DNA from: Peteryoungia ipomoeae
GTDB taxonomy: Bacteria > Pseudomonadota > Alphaproteobacteria > Rhizobiales > Rhizobiaceae
Assembly: GCF_004912165.1 (NCBI RefSeq)
Contig: NZ_STGV01000003.1
Span: 372,001 to 436,000, forward strand
Reading direction: 5' to 3'
DNA: 64,000 bases
Positions within the stretch are counted from its first letter, which is position 1, and each line of letters starts with the position of its first letter. Below the pieces are notes generated by a model. The model ran no database searches and had not been told where the DNA came from. It worked only from the letters and a program-made list of their open reading frames with translations. Made by a program: the position numbers and the translations under genes. Below are positions 9,861 to 19,503 of this stretch, one piece after another.

Positions 9861-10598
9861 CTACTTGATCAGGCCGAACCGCAAGGCCTTTGCCACCGCC
9901 TGGGTGCGATTGACCGCATCCAGCTTTTTCGTGGCGCGGTTGAGATAATGGTTGATGGTGTGCTCGGACAGCGTGAGGATTTCGGCGATTTCAACGCTCG
10001 TCTTGCCGGCGGCCGTCCAGTTCAGGCAATCGAGTTCGCGCTCCGTCAACATATCGCCGTTGCGGCTGTCGAGTTCGCGGATTTCTGCCAATTGCTGAAA
10101 CACGAAGATCGAGAGATAGGTCAGCTCCATCATCTCTTCGGTGGTGAAGGGCTCGCGATCCCCGCCAAAGGAGATCGCTCCGCGTGCCCCCGACGCATCG
10201 TGTACCGGAAAATATGCCCCTCTTCCCATTCTAAACCGCAGGAACAGCGTTCTGGAGACTGAAGCGCTGTCGGGGTCTCTGCGCAGGTGATTTTGCTCGA
10301 CATCATAGCGGAAGGGAATGGATGCCCGCCGCAAATGCGCAAGGACCGGGCTGCCAACGAGCAAGCCACCCTGATCGAATTCGGAAATCAGATCCGACGG
10401 CCAGTTGGTGATGATGGAACTGCTGGCCAGGCTTTGCGCCGTGGGGCCTGGAAGATTGACAACCATAAAGGCGCGCGCGCCATAGAGTTCGGTGGCGCGC
10501 TTCATGAAACGGAAGACATCGAACTGGGTCCTGAACCCGGCCACTTCGGCGATGAGGGGTTCGATACGATGTGCCGAGATTGTGTCCTGGTCACTCAT
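9861..10598 (-). CDS. LuxR-type regulator with autoinducer-like domain
   Basis: DNA-binding regulator of 245 aa. The C-terminal 65 residues form a LuxR helix-turn-helix (LTERELDCLNWTAAGKTSVEIA and LTLSEHTINHYLNRATKKL). The N-terminal 165 residues resemble the autoinducer-binding fold, but several acyl-homoserine-lactone contacts look replaced: the usual DP is SP (in VGSPVL) and the Trp after the RR motif is Tyr (IPFRYD). No luxI gene is near. It is divergent from an SMP-30 lactonase gene. The start at 10598 is preferred over 10652, though its ribosome site is weak. Confidence 0.85.
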   Translation of the reverse strand: MSDQDTISAHRIEPLIAEVAGFRTQFDVFRFMKRATELYGARAFMVVNLPGPTAQSLASSSIITNWPSDLISEFDQGGLLVGSPVLAHLRRASIPFRYDVEQNHLRRDPDSASVSRTLFLRFRMGRGAYFPVHDASGARGAISFGGDREPFTTEEMMELTYLSIFVFQQLAEIRELDSRNGDMLTERELDCLNWTAAGKTSVEIAEILTLSEHTINHYLNRATKKLDAVNRTQAVAKALRFGLIK

Positions 10599-10948
10599 CT
10601 TGGCATCAAGCTCGTCGGACAACGGTATGCACCCGCAGCCAAAAGCCGGCACTCCGCTTCAGTCCCGATCGTCGTCATGTGCGTCGCGAGCATCAATACG
10701 TCCACCAATCATGCCGTGGCCCTGCCGCAAAACTGGCGTATCCACACGGTAGAGAAAATAAATTCTTCAATGAAGACATTACCAGTGAATCCGGGCCCCC
10801 ACAGCCGAATCCCCTTTTAATTGTAGTGGAGAATAAGCCTCAAGATGCACGGGGGTCCAGATGGCCCTTCAAATTTACTGTAAACCCCTGTTACAGCTCG
10901 CGCTGTGGCGCAAGACACGCAGCGAACATTATGTCGAGGAGGCAGAAC
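10599..10948. promoter_or_regulatory. Divergent intergenic region, LuxR solo / SMP-30 gene
   Basis: This 350-bp region holds the promoters of both divergent genes. An inverted repeat CTGTAA-N7-TTACAG at 10878-10896 lies about 50 bases upstream of the lactonase start and is a possible operator. An AGGAGG ribosome site at 10937-10942 sets the start of the downstream gene. No gene is seen here. Confidence 0.45.
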
Positions 10949-11833
10949 ATGGTGGCGGAACAAGCATTTGTAGGATCGGTACTTTCAGGTGAGCCGATGG
11001 AGCTCGGCGAAGGCCCCTGCTTCGACCCCCTGGCCGGTCGCCTCTACTGGTTCGACATACTCGGCTCGACGCTCTGCGAGCTCGATCCGGTGTCCGGGGT
11101 GTCGGTACAGCATCCCCTGCCGTTCAAGGCGAGCGTCATTGCCGGTATCGATGACAACCGCCAGATGCTGGCATCCGACCAGGGTCTTTATATCAGGGAT
11201 CGCCAATCGGGCGTTCTGACGCCCTACCTCACCATCGAGGACAAACCCAGCAACCGATCGAATGACGGGCGTGTGCATCCAAGCGGTGCCTTGTGGATCG
11301 GCACCATGAGCCGCACGGCTGAAACCGGCGAAGGCGCAATCTACCACGTGGCGGGCGGACGGGTGACGAAGCTGTTTGAAGCCGTCAGCATCCCGAACGG
11401 CATCTGCTTCTCGGCCGATGGCGCGACCGGATACTTCAACGATTCCAAGGTCAACCACATGATGCGCGTCGAGCTTGATCCGGCCACGGGCCTGCCGCGC
11501 GCAGCACCCAGCCTGTTTATCGACCAGTCGAAGCGCGAGGGTGTGATCGACGGATCGGTAACGGATCTGGAAGGGACGATCTGGAATGCCAATTGGGGCG
11601 GCGGGGCAGTCGATCGCTACGCAGCGGATGGCCGCCACCTATCGCGGCACCTGATGCCGGTCAGCCGCCCGACCTGCCCTGCCTTCTTTGGCAAGGATTT
11701 CGACCGGCTGGCCATCACGTCCTGCTGGGAAGGCTTGAGCGACGACGAGCGGCAAAATCAACCTCTCGCCGGTGCCCTGTTCGATCTTGGCGTGACAGTC
11801 AGGGGCAAGCCCGAACCATACTTCAAACCGTGA
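10949..11833 (+). CDS. SMP-30/gluconolactonase family protein
   Basis: Six-bladed beta-propeller hydrolase that opens sugar lactones using a bound divalent metal. Family marks are LGEGPCFDPLAGRLYWFDI at the N-terminus (metal-binding Glu), SNDGRVHPSGALWIGTMS in the middle (Asn/Asp ligands), SIPNGICFSADG and the late VTDLEGTIWNANWGGGAV. The protein is 294 aa, the normal length. The ATG at 10949 is fixed by AGGAGG six bases before it. The substrate cannot be read from sequence; sugar lactones (arabino-, glucono-, galacto-) are usual. Confidence 0.9.
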   Translation: MVAEQAFVGSVLSGEPMELGEGPCFDPLAGRLYWFDILGSTLCELDPVSGVSVQHPLPFKASVIAGIDDNRQMLASDQGLYIRDRQSGVLTPYLTIEDKPSNRSNDGRVHPSGALWIGTMSRTAETGEGAIYHVAGGRVTKLFEAVSIPNGICFSADGATGYFNDSKVNHMMRVELDPATGLPRAAPSLFIDQSKREGVIDGSVTDLEGTIWNANWGGGAVDRYAADGRHLSRHLMPVSRPTCPAFFGKDFDRLAITSCWEGLSDDERQNQPLAGALFDLGVTVRGKPEPYFKP

Positions 11834-12015
11834 GGATAATCTGACCGGGTGCGCCAAGTCCGAATTGCGGGCTTGGTTCCCTGTCAAATTGAAAAAATTC
11901 CTGGAGAAAAATAGGGAACGAAGACGGACGATAGCCATTCTCCTCTCGAACCGACGCGGCGGCAGCCACTCGCAGCCAAGTCATTCCAAAGACTATGAGA
12001 GGAAAGGAACCCATT

Positions 12016-12627
12016 ATGAAAACGTCTTTCAAGGCCCTCACCGCAGCTCTCCTGCTCGGCTCCACCGCTCTTGCACCTGCAGCCTTTGCGCAGGACGCGA
12101 CCACCGCGACACCGCCTGCCGCAACCGGCACTGAAGCTCCTGCCGCTACGCCTGTGGCACCTGACGCAACGACCGGCGCTGCTGGCACTGCAAACACGAC
12201 CGCAGACGCCGCGACGTCTGGCACCGCAACCTATCTGACCGCGCAGGCTGAAAACCACATCAGCGTTGACGACTTCATGGACGAAGCGATCTACACGGCC
12301 GACAACGAATCCATCGGCAATGTGAAGGATCTGCTCGTTGAGCGTGACGGCGGCATCGTCGCTGCAGTTGTCGGTGTTGGCGGTTTCCTGGGCATCGGTG
12401 AAAAGGATGTCGCCATTCCTTTCGACAACATCTCGATCACCCGTGAAGAAGCCGAAGCTGATGGTGAACCGGGCGATGCCCGCCTGACCACCACCGAGAC
12501 CGCAGAAAGCCTGCGCAATGCTCCGGAATTCATGTCGCTTGACGATCAGGCCGACGACGCCGCAGCATCGACCACGATGACTCCTGCGACCGACAGCTCG
12601 ACAACCTCGTCGACGACGGCTCAGTAA
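12016..12627 (+). CDS. Secreted PRC-barrel domain protein
   Basis: The 203-aa protein has a clear signal peptide (cleavage likely after AFA, residue 25), an Ala/Thr/Pro-rich linker (26-75) and a PRC-barrel domain (about 78-135; VDDFMDEAIYTADNESIGNVKDLLV, then IPFDNISI). A Ser/Thr-rich tail ends the protein. PRC-barrel proteins of this form are common in rhizobia, often linked to stress, but their function is unknown. GAGGAAAGGA upstream supports the ATG at 12016. Confidence 0.85.
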   Translation: MKTSFKALTAALLLGSTALAPAAFAQDATTATPPAATGTEAPAATPVAPDATTGAAGTANTTADAATSGTATYLTAQAENHISVDDFMDEAIYTADNESIGNVKDLLVERDGGIVAAVVGVGGFLGIGEKDVAIPFDNISITREEAEADGEPGDARLTTTETAESLRNAPEFMSLDDQADDAAASTTMTPATDSSTTSSTTAQ

Positions 12628-12669
12628 AGTGAGCTGACAGGAACGAGGGACGACATACTCGGTCCCATG

Positions 12670-12697
12670 GGCGGCGCTTCGGCGCCGCCTTTTGTTT
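12670..12697 (+). terminator. Terminator of the PRC-barrel gene
   Basis: A perfect 8-bp stem GGCGGCGC/GCGCCGCC is closed by a TTCG tetraloop and followed by TTTTGTTTG. It lies about 40 bases after the stop codon and also borders the 3' end of the convergent GGDEF-EAL gene. Confidence 0.9.
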
Positions 12698-12708
12698 GTC
12701 CGGAAAGG

Positions 12709-14070
12709 TTACGCAGAAGCGCGATCGATCATCGCGAATTCATGATGGCGGTCGAGAAGATAGCGCAGGGTGGCGGCGGTATCGGCGGGCTTGCCGAAGT
12801 AATAGCCCTGCCCCATGCCACAGCCGAGCTGACGCAGGGCGTTCGCCTCCGCCTCTGTCTCAATGCCTTCCGCCACGACTTCCAGATCGAGCCCATGGCA
12901 CATGGTGACGATCGCCCGCACGATGTGTTCGGATGTCCGGTCCGTCGTGATTGCCGAGACAAAGGCACGGTCGATCTTGACCTTGTCGAAGGTGAACTCT
13001 CTCAGGCGGCCAAGGCTGGACTGTCCGGTGCCGAAATCATCAAGCGAAATCCGGATGCCGGCATCCTTCAGCTCGGCTATGATGCGCCGCGCCGTATCGG
13101 CCGACGACATCACCGCCGTCTCGGTGATCTCCATCTCCAGCCGCCGCGGATCAAATCCGACGCTGTTCAAGATGGACAGCGTGTTGAAAGATGTACGCGG
13201 ATCCATCAGCTGGACCGATGAAAGGTTGAACGACAGAAACAGGTCGCGCGGCCAGGCAAGCGTTGCCTCCGCCGCCTTGCGCAGCAACGTTTCAGACAAT
13301 GTATCGATGAAGCCGCGCTCTTCGGCCAGCGGGACGAAGACAGCCGGCGAGACGAAGCCGAGATCGGGGTCGATCCATCGCGCAAGCGCCTCGAAACCCA
13401 CGACGCGTTCATCGCACAGCCGCACGATCGGCTGGAAATGCACGTCAACGGTATCGTTGATGATAGCGTTGCGCAGTGCCTGCTCAAGCTGCGTTGCCTG
13501 GCGCATCTCCTGGGCAATCTCGCGCGAATAGACTGTAATTTGCCCCCTGCCCCTGCGCTTGGAGCGATAGAGCGCCGTCTCGGCACTCTTCATCAGGTGC
13601 TCGAACTCGTCTCCGGCAAAGGGATAGACGGCAAAGCCAAGCGAGGCGGAAAGGCGAACATTGCGATCGCCAAGATCATAAGGGGCAGACAGGACATCCT
13701 TGATCAGCTGGCCGGCGCGTTCTGCGCCGTTGCGTTCAAAGACGAGCGGGAAGATCACGGCAAATTCGTCGCCGTCGTGGCGGGTCACGGTTGCACCGTC
13801 CGGCACGCAGGCTTTCAGCCGATGCGCGACCTGACAGAGGATTTCGTCGCCCGCGTCCTGACCGAAGAGATCGTTGATGGGCTTGAAGCCGTCCAGATTG
13901 ACGATGCCCACGGTGAAGGGAGCCGGATCATCGGCACGATCCGCAGCCAGTTGGCACACCTTGTCACGCAAGCGAAACCGATTGCCCAAACCGGTCAAGC
14001 GATCGGTATAGGTCAGATGAGACTGGTCTTCCTGGTCACCCTGCGCGGCCTTGATTCCTGCGGGACCCAT
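12709..14070 (-). CDS. GGDEF-EAL cyclic-di-GMP protein, likely phosphodiesterase
   Basis: Cytoplasmic 453-aa protein with a GGDEF domain (about 18-182) and an EAL domain (about 195-440), and no sensor domain of its own. The synthase signature is altered: residues 98-103 read HDGDEF, so the first Gly is Asp. The EAL domain looks intact: EALARW at 227-232, N282, the EITET acid, DDFGTG at 344-349, K365 and the VAEGIE Glu near 401. Cyclic-di-GMP breakdown is the most likely activity, with the GGDEF part possibly regulatory (inference). It is the gene after the PAS-receiver gene, 112 bases downstream. Confidence 0.9.
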   Translation of the reverse strand: MGPAGIKAAQGDQEDQSHLTYTDRLTGLGNRFRLRDKVCQLAADRADDPAPFTVGIVNLDGFKPINDLFGQDAGDEILCQVAHRLKACVPDGATVTRHDGDEFAVIFPLVFERNGAERAGQLIKDVLSAPYDLGDRNVRLSASLGFAVYPFAGDEFEHLMKSAETALYRSKRRGRGQITVYSREIAQEMRQATQLEQALRNAIINDTVDVHFQPIVRLCDERVVGFEALARWIDPDLGFVSPAVFVPLAEERGFIDTLSETLLRKAAEATLAWPRDLFLSFNLSSVQLMDPRTSFNTLSILNSVGFDPRRLEMEITETAVMSSADTARRIIAELKDAGIRISLDDFGTGQSSLGRLREFTFDKVKIDRAFVSAITTDRTSEHIVRAIVTMCHGLDLEVVAEGIETEAEANALRQLGCGMGQGYYFGKPADTAATLRYLLDRHHEFAMIDRASA

Positions 14071-14182
14071 TCACTCTTCCTGGTACGGTTCCTTCCACAT
14101 GTACCAGAATGCAGCGCAACACTTAACAAACACATAGCACTGCAGTGCAAGTCCTGAGGCGAAGTGCCCCGATTTGATGGAA

Positions 14183-15919
14183 TTAAGCCACTTTGGCCTT
14201 TAATCGTCGGGCGTGACGGTCGATAACCTGGTCAATGATGTCAGGACTGAGCGGTTTCAGGATCACATCGTCCATTCCCGCTTCATGGCAGGCCTCGCGA
14301 TCACGATCATAGGCGTTGGCAAGCACGCCGATGATCGGCACATGTCTGCCGCGCCCGGCTTCCTCTGCTCGTATCCGGCGCGCCGCCTCCAGGCCGCTGA
14401 TCCCCGGCAGGGTGAGATCCATCAAAATGAGCGAGGGATTGGCCTGTCGCCAGGCGGCAACGACATCCTCACCATTGGCACAGATCCGATAGGTATGACC
14501 CAGCCCCTCGAGGATCTGCGAAAAAACGATCTGGTTGATCGCATTGTCTTCCGCAACGAGAATGAGGGGGGCAAAACCAAACTCCTCGGCGTTCTGGCCA
14601 CCGAGTGAGGGTTGAACGTTCGCTTGCGGTTCTGCCTCGAAAGATCGGCCGATTTCCGTCGAGATTTCCCAGTCATCCTCCGGCTCGGGTGCGGGCTGCA
14701 GCCCAGTCAGCCGATCCAGAATGGAAAAGGCGAGCTCCGATGGCTCCTGCCCCTCTTCGACGAGGAGATAGTCGATTTCCTGTGCCTGGATCAGCCCCAG
14801 GCCAACAAGATCGCTCCTTCGGTCGATCAGGACAAGATCGATCGTGACGCTCACCGACCGGGCAACATCGAGAAACGCTTCCAGTTCGTCGTCGCTTCTG
14901 ACGCAGCAGCAATCGACACCGAGAAGGCCCAAGAGATCGAGCGTCGTGTGCTCGAAGTCTGGTGACTGGCTGACGACAAGCGCCTTTCGTCCGGTGAGCG
15001 GAACCGAGTTCCCGGCGCGGCTCTCCGCCTCCCGGCTCAGGTTGTCGCGGGCGGTCGACGCGGAACGGACCGGCGTTTCCGTCGCGGCACCGGCCTGGTC
15101 GGCAAGGCTTGCCACGACAAAGTACCGTCCGGGCTTGCCGACGCGCTGCATGTGCAACCGTGTCAGGCCTTGTGGCTTGCCGCGCGCCTGCAAGGGCAAG
15201 ACGCGCGCGGCACTGCCACCCTGTGCAAGCATCTCCTGCGACAATTCCTTGATCTGGGTGGCGACCACATCATCGAACAGGGCATGCAGTGTGCTGCCAA
15301 GCGCGTGCTCGCTGCCAATCGACAGCCGATCGCAAAAGGCCTTGTTGACGGCAACGACATGAAAACTGCGATCCTGCACGAAGACGGGGTGTGCGAGATT
15401 GTCGAGGATCTCTTCCGTCAGCTGCACCCGCTCGACATCGGCACGCCACTGGTCCTCCCGGCGCTTCTGCTCCGAGATGTCGGTCATGACGCAGAAACCG
15501 TAGCCGGACGCCAGGCGCCGCTTCGTATAGCGGGTCCAGCGTTTGCCGTCCTCGCAGGTCTGCATTTCAAAGCGCTCGCGCCAGTGGGCTGCCACCTGCC
15601 GCGTCAGCCATTCGTCGCGCGTCAGCGTCTGCTCGTCTGCCTGTCCCGGCACAAGATGATGCCAGCCGGCATCATAGGCCGCACCCAGAACTTCGCGAAG
15701 CCGCATTCCGACGGTCAGGGATCGTGCCGAAAGGCCAAGATAGCTTGCCGCCGAACGGCTGGCGAAAACGAGCACATCATTTCGGTCATAGACCAGAAAG
15801 GCCGACTGCAATGCGTCGGAAACCGCCTCCAGCAAGGCTGACTGCAGCGGCGCCTGATGCAACAATGCTGCAACCACCCCGTCATCGCTCTCGCCCAAAA
15901 CCGCTGGCAACTCTTTCAC
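14183..15919 (-). CDS. PAS-PAS-receiver protein lacking a kinase domain
   Basis: The 578-aa protein has two PAS-like domains (about 25-150 and 165-275), a degenerate receiver-like domain (about 308-405) and a C-terminal receiver (about 450-573). In the last, the acidic pair E457/D458, phospho-acceptor D501 and K555 are present, but the usual Thr/Ser is Leu533 (GVLANA). No His-box or ATPase domain lies between. It resembles a hybrid histidine kinase with the kinase core missing. It probably works with the GGDEF-EAL gene downstream on the same strand. Confidence 0.8.
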   Translation of the reverse strand: MKELPAVLGESDDGVVAALLHQAPLQSALLEAVSDALQSAFLVYDRNDVLVFASRSAASYLGLSARSLTVGMRLREVLGAAYDAGWHHLVPGQADEQTLTRDEWLTRQVAAHWRERFEMQTCEDGKRWTRYTKRRLASGYGFCVMTDISEQKRREDQWRADVERVQLTEEILDNLAHPVFVQDRSFHVVAVNKAFCDRLSIGSEHALGSTLHALFDDVVATQIKELSQEMLAQGGSAARVLPLQARGKPQGLTRLHMQRVGKPGRYFVVASLADQAGAATETPVRSASTARDNLSREAESRAGNSVPLTGRKALVVSQSPDFEHTTLDLLGLLGVDCCCVRSDDELEAFLDVARSVSVTIDLVLIDRRSDLVGLGLIQAQEIDYLLVEEGQEPSELAFSILDRLTGLQPAPEPEDDWEISTEIGRSFEAEPQANVQPSLGGQNAEEFGFAPLILVAEDNAINQIVFSQILEGLGHTYRICANGEDVVAAWRQANPSLILMDLTLPGISGLEAARRIRAEEAGRGRHVPIIGVLANAYDRDREACHEAGMDDVILKPLSPDIIDQVIDRHARRLKAKVA

Positions 15920-16189
15920 ACTTCAGCCTCTGACAACAGCACGTGATGCGCGTGGGACGCGCGTTCCCCAGGGGATGGCGGCAACATGCCAGACGCGCTT
16001 GACGGGCTTACGGACTGTTCGGAACGCTCCGGCGCGCGCTCCACCGCCGGTCGAAACCGCGCTCTGGACATGTCAAGTTACCGGTCAAACTAGAGTGACC
16101 CCGTTAAGATGGGTTTAATAGCTGCGGCAAGAAGTGGAGAGCTCCGTTTTAGCCCTTTCCGTCGGCCGCCGAATCCCCGAAAATGGGGC

Positions 16190-18043
16190 ATGATCATCAA
16201 GCAGCTTTCAGAAACACTGATCAACCAGATCGCGGCCGGCGAAGTCATCGAAAGACCGGCAAGTGCGGCCAAGGAATTGATCGAAAATGCCATCGATGCC
16301 GGTGCGACCCGTATCGAGGTGGCAACGGCCGCCGGCGGCAAGACGCTTCTGCGCGTCATCGACAATGGCTGCGGCATGACGCCCGACGATCTCGAATTGT
16401 CGATCCGGCGTCACTGTACCTCGAAACTCAGCGAAACGCTCTTCGACATCCGCTCGCTCGGCTTTCGCGGCGAGGCCCTGCCATCCATCGGGTCGGTGGC
16501 AAAACTCACCATTACCAGCCGCCCGCACGGTGCCACCTCCGGTTCCGAGATCGCCGTCGTCGGCGGCAAGGTGGGTGCGGTCAGACCAGCACCTGCCAAT
16601 CCGGGGACCACGGTCGAGGTTCGCGACCTATTCTTTGCCACACCGGCGCGGCTGAAATTTCTGAAGACCGACAAGGCGGAAACGGGCGCCATCACCGAGA
16701 TCGTAAAGCGCATGGCGATTGCCTTTCCGGCCATCCGCTTCGTGCTGTCGGGCACGGATCGCAGTACGCTCGAGTTTCCGGCAACCGGGGACGATCACCT
16801 GGCGCGCATCGCCCAGGTCTTGGGTGCTGACTTCCGCGACAATGCGATCGAACTCGATGCCGAACGCGAAGGCGTCGCCCTGACCGGATATGCCGGGCTG
16901 CCCACCTTCAATCGTGGCAATTCCGCCCATCAATATGCCTTCGTCAACGGACGTCCGGTGCAGGACAAGCAGATCCTCTCGGCCATCCGTGGCGCTTACG
17001 CCGAAACCGTGCCGCATGGGCGCTATCCGGTGGCCGTGCTGTCGTTGAAACTCGACCCGGCGCTCGTCGACGTCAATGTGCATCCGGCAAAATCGGACGT
17101 ACGCTTCCGCGATACCCAGCTGGTGCGCGGGCTAATTGTCGGCGCCATTCGACAGTCTCTTCAACGCGACGGCGACCGGGCTGCAACGACCGGGGCCGGC
17201 GGCATGCTGCGTGCCTTCAGACCCGGCTTCAGCCCGCAGCCCGCGGCAAACTGGTCTGCCAACGCCTCGCCGTCCAGACCGCTTGGCTTTTCGGCACCCG
17301 CCGTCTCCTCATATCCTCATTTCCCTGCACCGCAAAGCGGATCGTCGATGCGCCAACATGGGTTTGCAGAGGCTGCGCAATCCGCCTTTGCAAGCCTTGC
17401 CGAACCTGCCGCGCGCGCAGAACAGGCACCGCGGATGACCACCGAGATGGAAACGCCGGCGAGCTACCCGCTGGGGGCGGCGCGCGCGCAGGTCCATGCC
17501 AATTACATTGTCGCCCAGACCAGCGACGGGCTTGTCATCGTTGACCAACACGCCGCGCATGAGCGGCTGGTGTTTGAACAGATGCGCAAGGCGCTGACCG
17601 GGCGCCGCCTGCCCTCCCAGGGTCTGCTGATCCCCGAGATCATCGACCTGCCGGAAGAGGATTGCGACCGGCTGATGGCCCATGCCGAGGGTCTGGAGCA
17701 ATTGGGGCTGGCCATTGAGCGTTTTGGTCCCGGTGCCGTTGCGGTGCGGGAAACCCCGGCCATGCTCGGTGAGATGGATGCCGTCACGCTGGTCAAGGAT
17801 CTGGCCGACGAAATTGCCGAATGGGATACGTCGGAGCGACTTTCCGCCAAGCTCGAGCACGTCGCCGCGACCATGGCCTGCCATGGCTCCGTGCGCTCCG
17901 GTCGCCAGCTTCGGGTGGAAGAAATGAACGCGCTTTTGCGGCAGATGGAACAGACGCCGGGGTCCGGACAATGCAACCACGGTCGCCCGACCTATGTCGA
18001 GCTAAAGCTTTCCGACATCGAGCGGCTGTTCGGGCGCAGTTGA
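16190..18043 (+). CDS. mutL: DNA mismatch repair protein MutL
   Basis: Links mismatch recognition by MutS to strand removal. The N-terminal GHKL ATPase motifs are all present ([28 protein letters not shown]). After a variable Pro/Ala-rich linker (about 335-425), the C-terminal domain carries DQHAAHE followed by a Glu five residues on, near residue 452. This matches the DQHA(x)2E(x)4E metal-dependent nicking motif of MutL proteins from organisms without MutH; ACHGSVR and CNHGRP complete the site. The protein is 617 aa. The ATG at 16190 (MIIKQLSE) is the family start. Confidence 0.96.
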   Translation: MIIKQLSETLINQIAAGEVIERPASAAKELIENAIDAGATRIEVATAAGGKTLLRVIDNGCGMTPDDLELSIRRHCTSKLSETLFDIRSLGFRGEALPSIGSVAKLTITSRPHGATSGSEIAVVGGKVGAVRPAPANPGTTVEVRDLFFATPARLKFLKTDKAETGAITEIVKRMAIAFPAIRFVLSGTDRSTLEFPATGDDHLARIAQVLGADFRDNAIELDAEREGVALTGYAGLPTFNRGNSAHQYAFVNGRPVQDKQILSAIRGAYAETVPHGRYPVAVLSLKLDPALVDVNVHPAKSDVRFRDTQLVRGLIVGAIRQSLQRDGDRAATTGAGGMLRAFRPGFSPQPAANWSANASPSRPLGFSAPAVSSYPHFPAPQSGSSMRQHGFAEAAQSAFASLAEPAARAEQAPRMTTEMETPASYPLGAARAQVHANYIVAQTSDGLVIVDQHAAHERLVFEQMRKALTGRRLPSQGLLIPEIIDLPEEDCDRLMAHAEGLEQLGLAIERFGPGAVAVRETPAMLGEMDAVTLVKDLADEIAEWDTSERLSAKLEHVAATMACHGSVRSGRQLRVEEMNALLRQMEQTPGSGQCNHGRPTYVELKLSDIERLFGRS

Positions 18044-18133
18044 CGCACGTGGGACGTTTTGCCCTTTCGGGCTTCAATTCCGCGAAAGGGCGCTGTATTG
18101 CAGTTTCCAGACAGACGGCGCAGGAGAAAAGTG

Positions 18134-18364
18134 ATGAACCGTTTCGAAGGCGGCGGCAGTCGCGAGGCAAAGATCCGCTATCTTGACGGCGACTTCCAGA
18201 TCCTGTCGCCAGGACAGACTGTGACATGCGCCATTACCGGCAAGTCCATTCCCCTCGACGAATTGAAATATTGGAGCGTCCTCCGGCAGGAGGCCTATGC
18301 GGATGCGGCGTCCGCCCTTGAGGCCGAAAAGCGCGCCGGCGCGCTTCCCAACCAGAAGCGCTGA
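18134..18364 (+). CDS. DUF2093 family protein
   Basis: Small 76-aa protein, widespread in rhizobia and of unknown function. It contains the short beta-rich core RYLDGDFQILSPGQTVTCAITGKSIPLDELKYW, seen here from residue 15 to 48, ending in a charged Ala-rich tail. AGGAG at 18122-18126 supports the ATG. It follows mutL by 90 bases and converges on lpxK with six bases between the stop codons. Confidence 0.85.
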   Translation: MNRFEGGGSREAKIRYLDGDFQILSPGQTVTCAITGKSIPLDELKYWSVLRQEAYADAASALEAEKRAGALPNQKR

Positions 18365-18370
18365 GCACCT

Positions 18371-19396
18371 TTACTTCAAAAGACGCGCGCGGCAGGCCGC
18401 AATGGCCTGATCGATGATGCGCGAGGGCGCATCCGGATCGTTGAAATGCATGTCGACGTCGACCACCCTTGCCTTCGACAAGAGTTCGGATGCCCGACCC
18501 GGCGCCCCCAGCAACCGCACCTGATCCTTGGCCGTCGTGACGAGCAACAATCCCTGAGCCTCCGCCCTCTGGAGGAGATCGGCAAGATCGTCATCGTCCA
18601 TCAGATGGTGATCCGGGAATGCCTGCCTGTCGACGATCTCGGCGCCCATGCCCTCGAGGGTGCGGTAGAATTTCTGCGGATCGGCAATACCAGCAAAGGC
18701 GAGCACCCTCTTGCCGACGAGGTCGCCGGTGTCATGGGGCTGGACTTGCGCCATCAGCACCGGCTTGCCGCTTCTTGCTGCCTGCCGGACAAACTGGTCG
18801 GCCGCATCGCCATGGCCGACTTTCAGGATGGCATCGAGATGGCGCATCTGCACAAGGATCGGTGCACGCACGGGACCGGCGGGCACGATCGCGCCATTGC
18901 CGATGCCCCGAAAACTGTCGATGACGATCAGGGCGTAGTCGACCGTCAGCCGCGCGCTTTGAAAGCCGTCATCCATGACGATCAGGTCGCAGCCAAGATC
19001 CACCAGCGCCTGCGCACCGGCAACCCGTCGCCTTGAAATGACCGTGGGTGCCTCCCGGGCCAGCAGCAAGGGCTCATCGCCCACGGCCGTTGCGCGGTGA
19101 TGATGCGGGTCAACGACGGTCGTCACGTCGAGCGTACCGCCATAACCGCGGCTCAGGATGCCGGGACTGTGGCCTTTTTTCCGGGCTTCGCGCACCAGCG
19201 CAATTGCCGTTGGCGTCTTGCCCGCACCACCTACCGTGAAATTGCCGACACAGATGACCGGAACCGAGACGCTCTGGCGGCGGCGGCGCGCCATCAACTG
19301 ACCCGCGACCTGACCGTAAAGGGCGGCAAACGGCCAGAGACCCCATGCCTGCCAGCCTTTGCGGGTCCACCAGAATGGCGGTGCTTCAGAAACCAT
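18371..19396 (-). CDS. lpxK: Tetraacyldisaccharide 4'-kinase LpxK
   Basis: Phosphorylates the 4' position of the lipid A disaccharide at the inner membrane. The 341-aa protein has the N-terminal membrane-associated segment, the Walker A VGGAGKTP and the DDGFQ motif near residue 140, both diagnostic. It lies just downstream of a HAD gene and waaA, in the order usual for lipid A/Kdo genes in rhizobia. Confidence 0.95.
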   Translation of the reverse strand: MVSEAPPFWWTRKGWQAWGLWPFAALYGQVAGQLMARRRRQSVSVPVICVGNFTVGGAGKTPTAIALVREARKKGHSPGILSRGYGGTLDVTTVVDPHHHRATAVGDEPLLLAREAPTVISRRRVAGAQALVDLGCDLIVMDDGFQSARLTVDYALIVIDSFRGIGNGAIVPAGPVRAPILVQMRHLDAILKVGHGDAADQFVRQAARSGKPVLMAQVQPHDTGDLVGKRVLAFAGIADPQKFYRTLEGMGAEIVDRQAFPDHHLMDDDDLADLLQRAEAQGLLLVTTAKDQVRLLGAPGRASELLSKARVVDVDMHFNDPDAPSRIIDQAIAACRARLLK

Positions 19397-19503
19397 TATT
19401 GCCTCAATGCGCTGATGCCGGCTGCCCGACCTTTATTAGCCCGACAAAAAGCATTGCCACTCGCGAACGGTCAAGCGCAAAGGTCACACCACCAGGGGAA
19501 GTA

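Noticed and set aside
11910..11940. GGAAC box as an extracytoplasmic-function sigma (EcfG) promoter for the PRC-barrel gene
   Set aside because: A GGAAC occurs, but no GTT -10 element appears at the needed 16-17 base distance.
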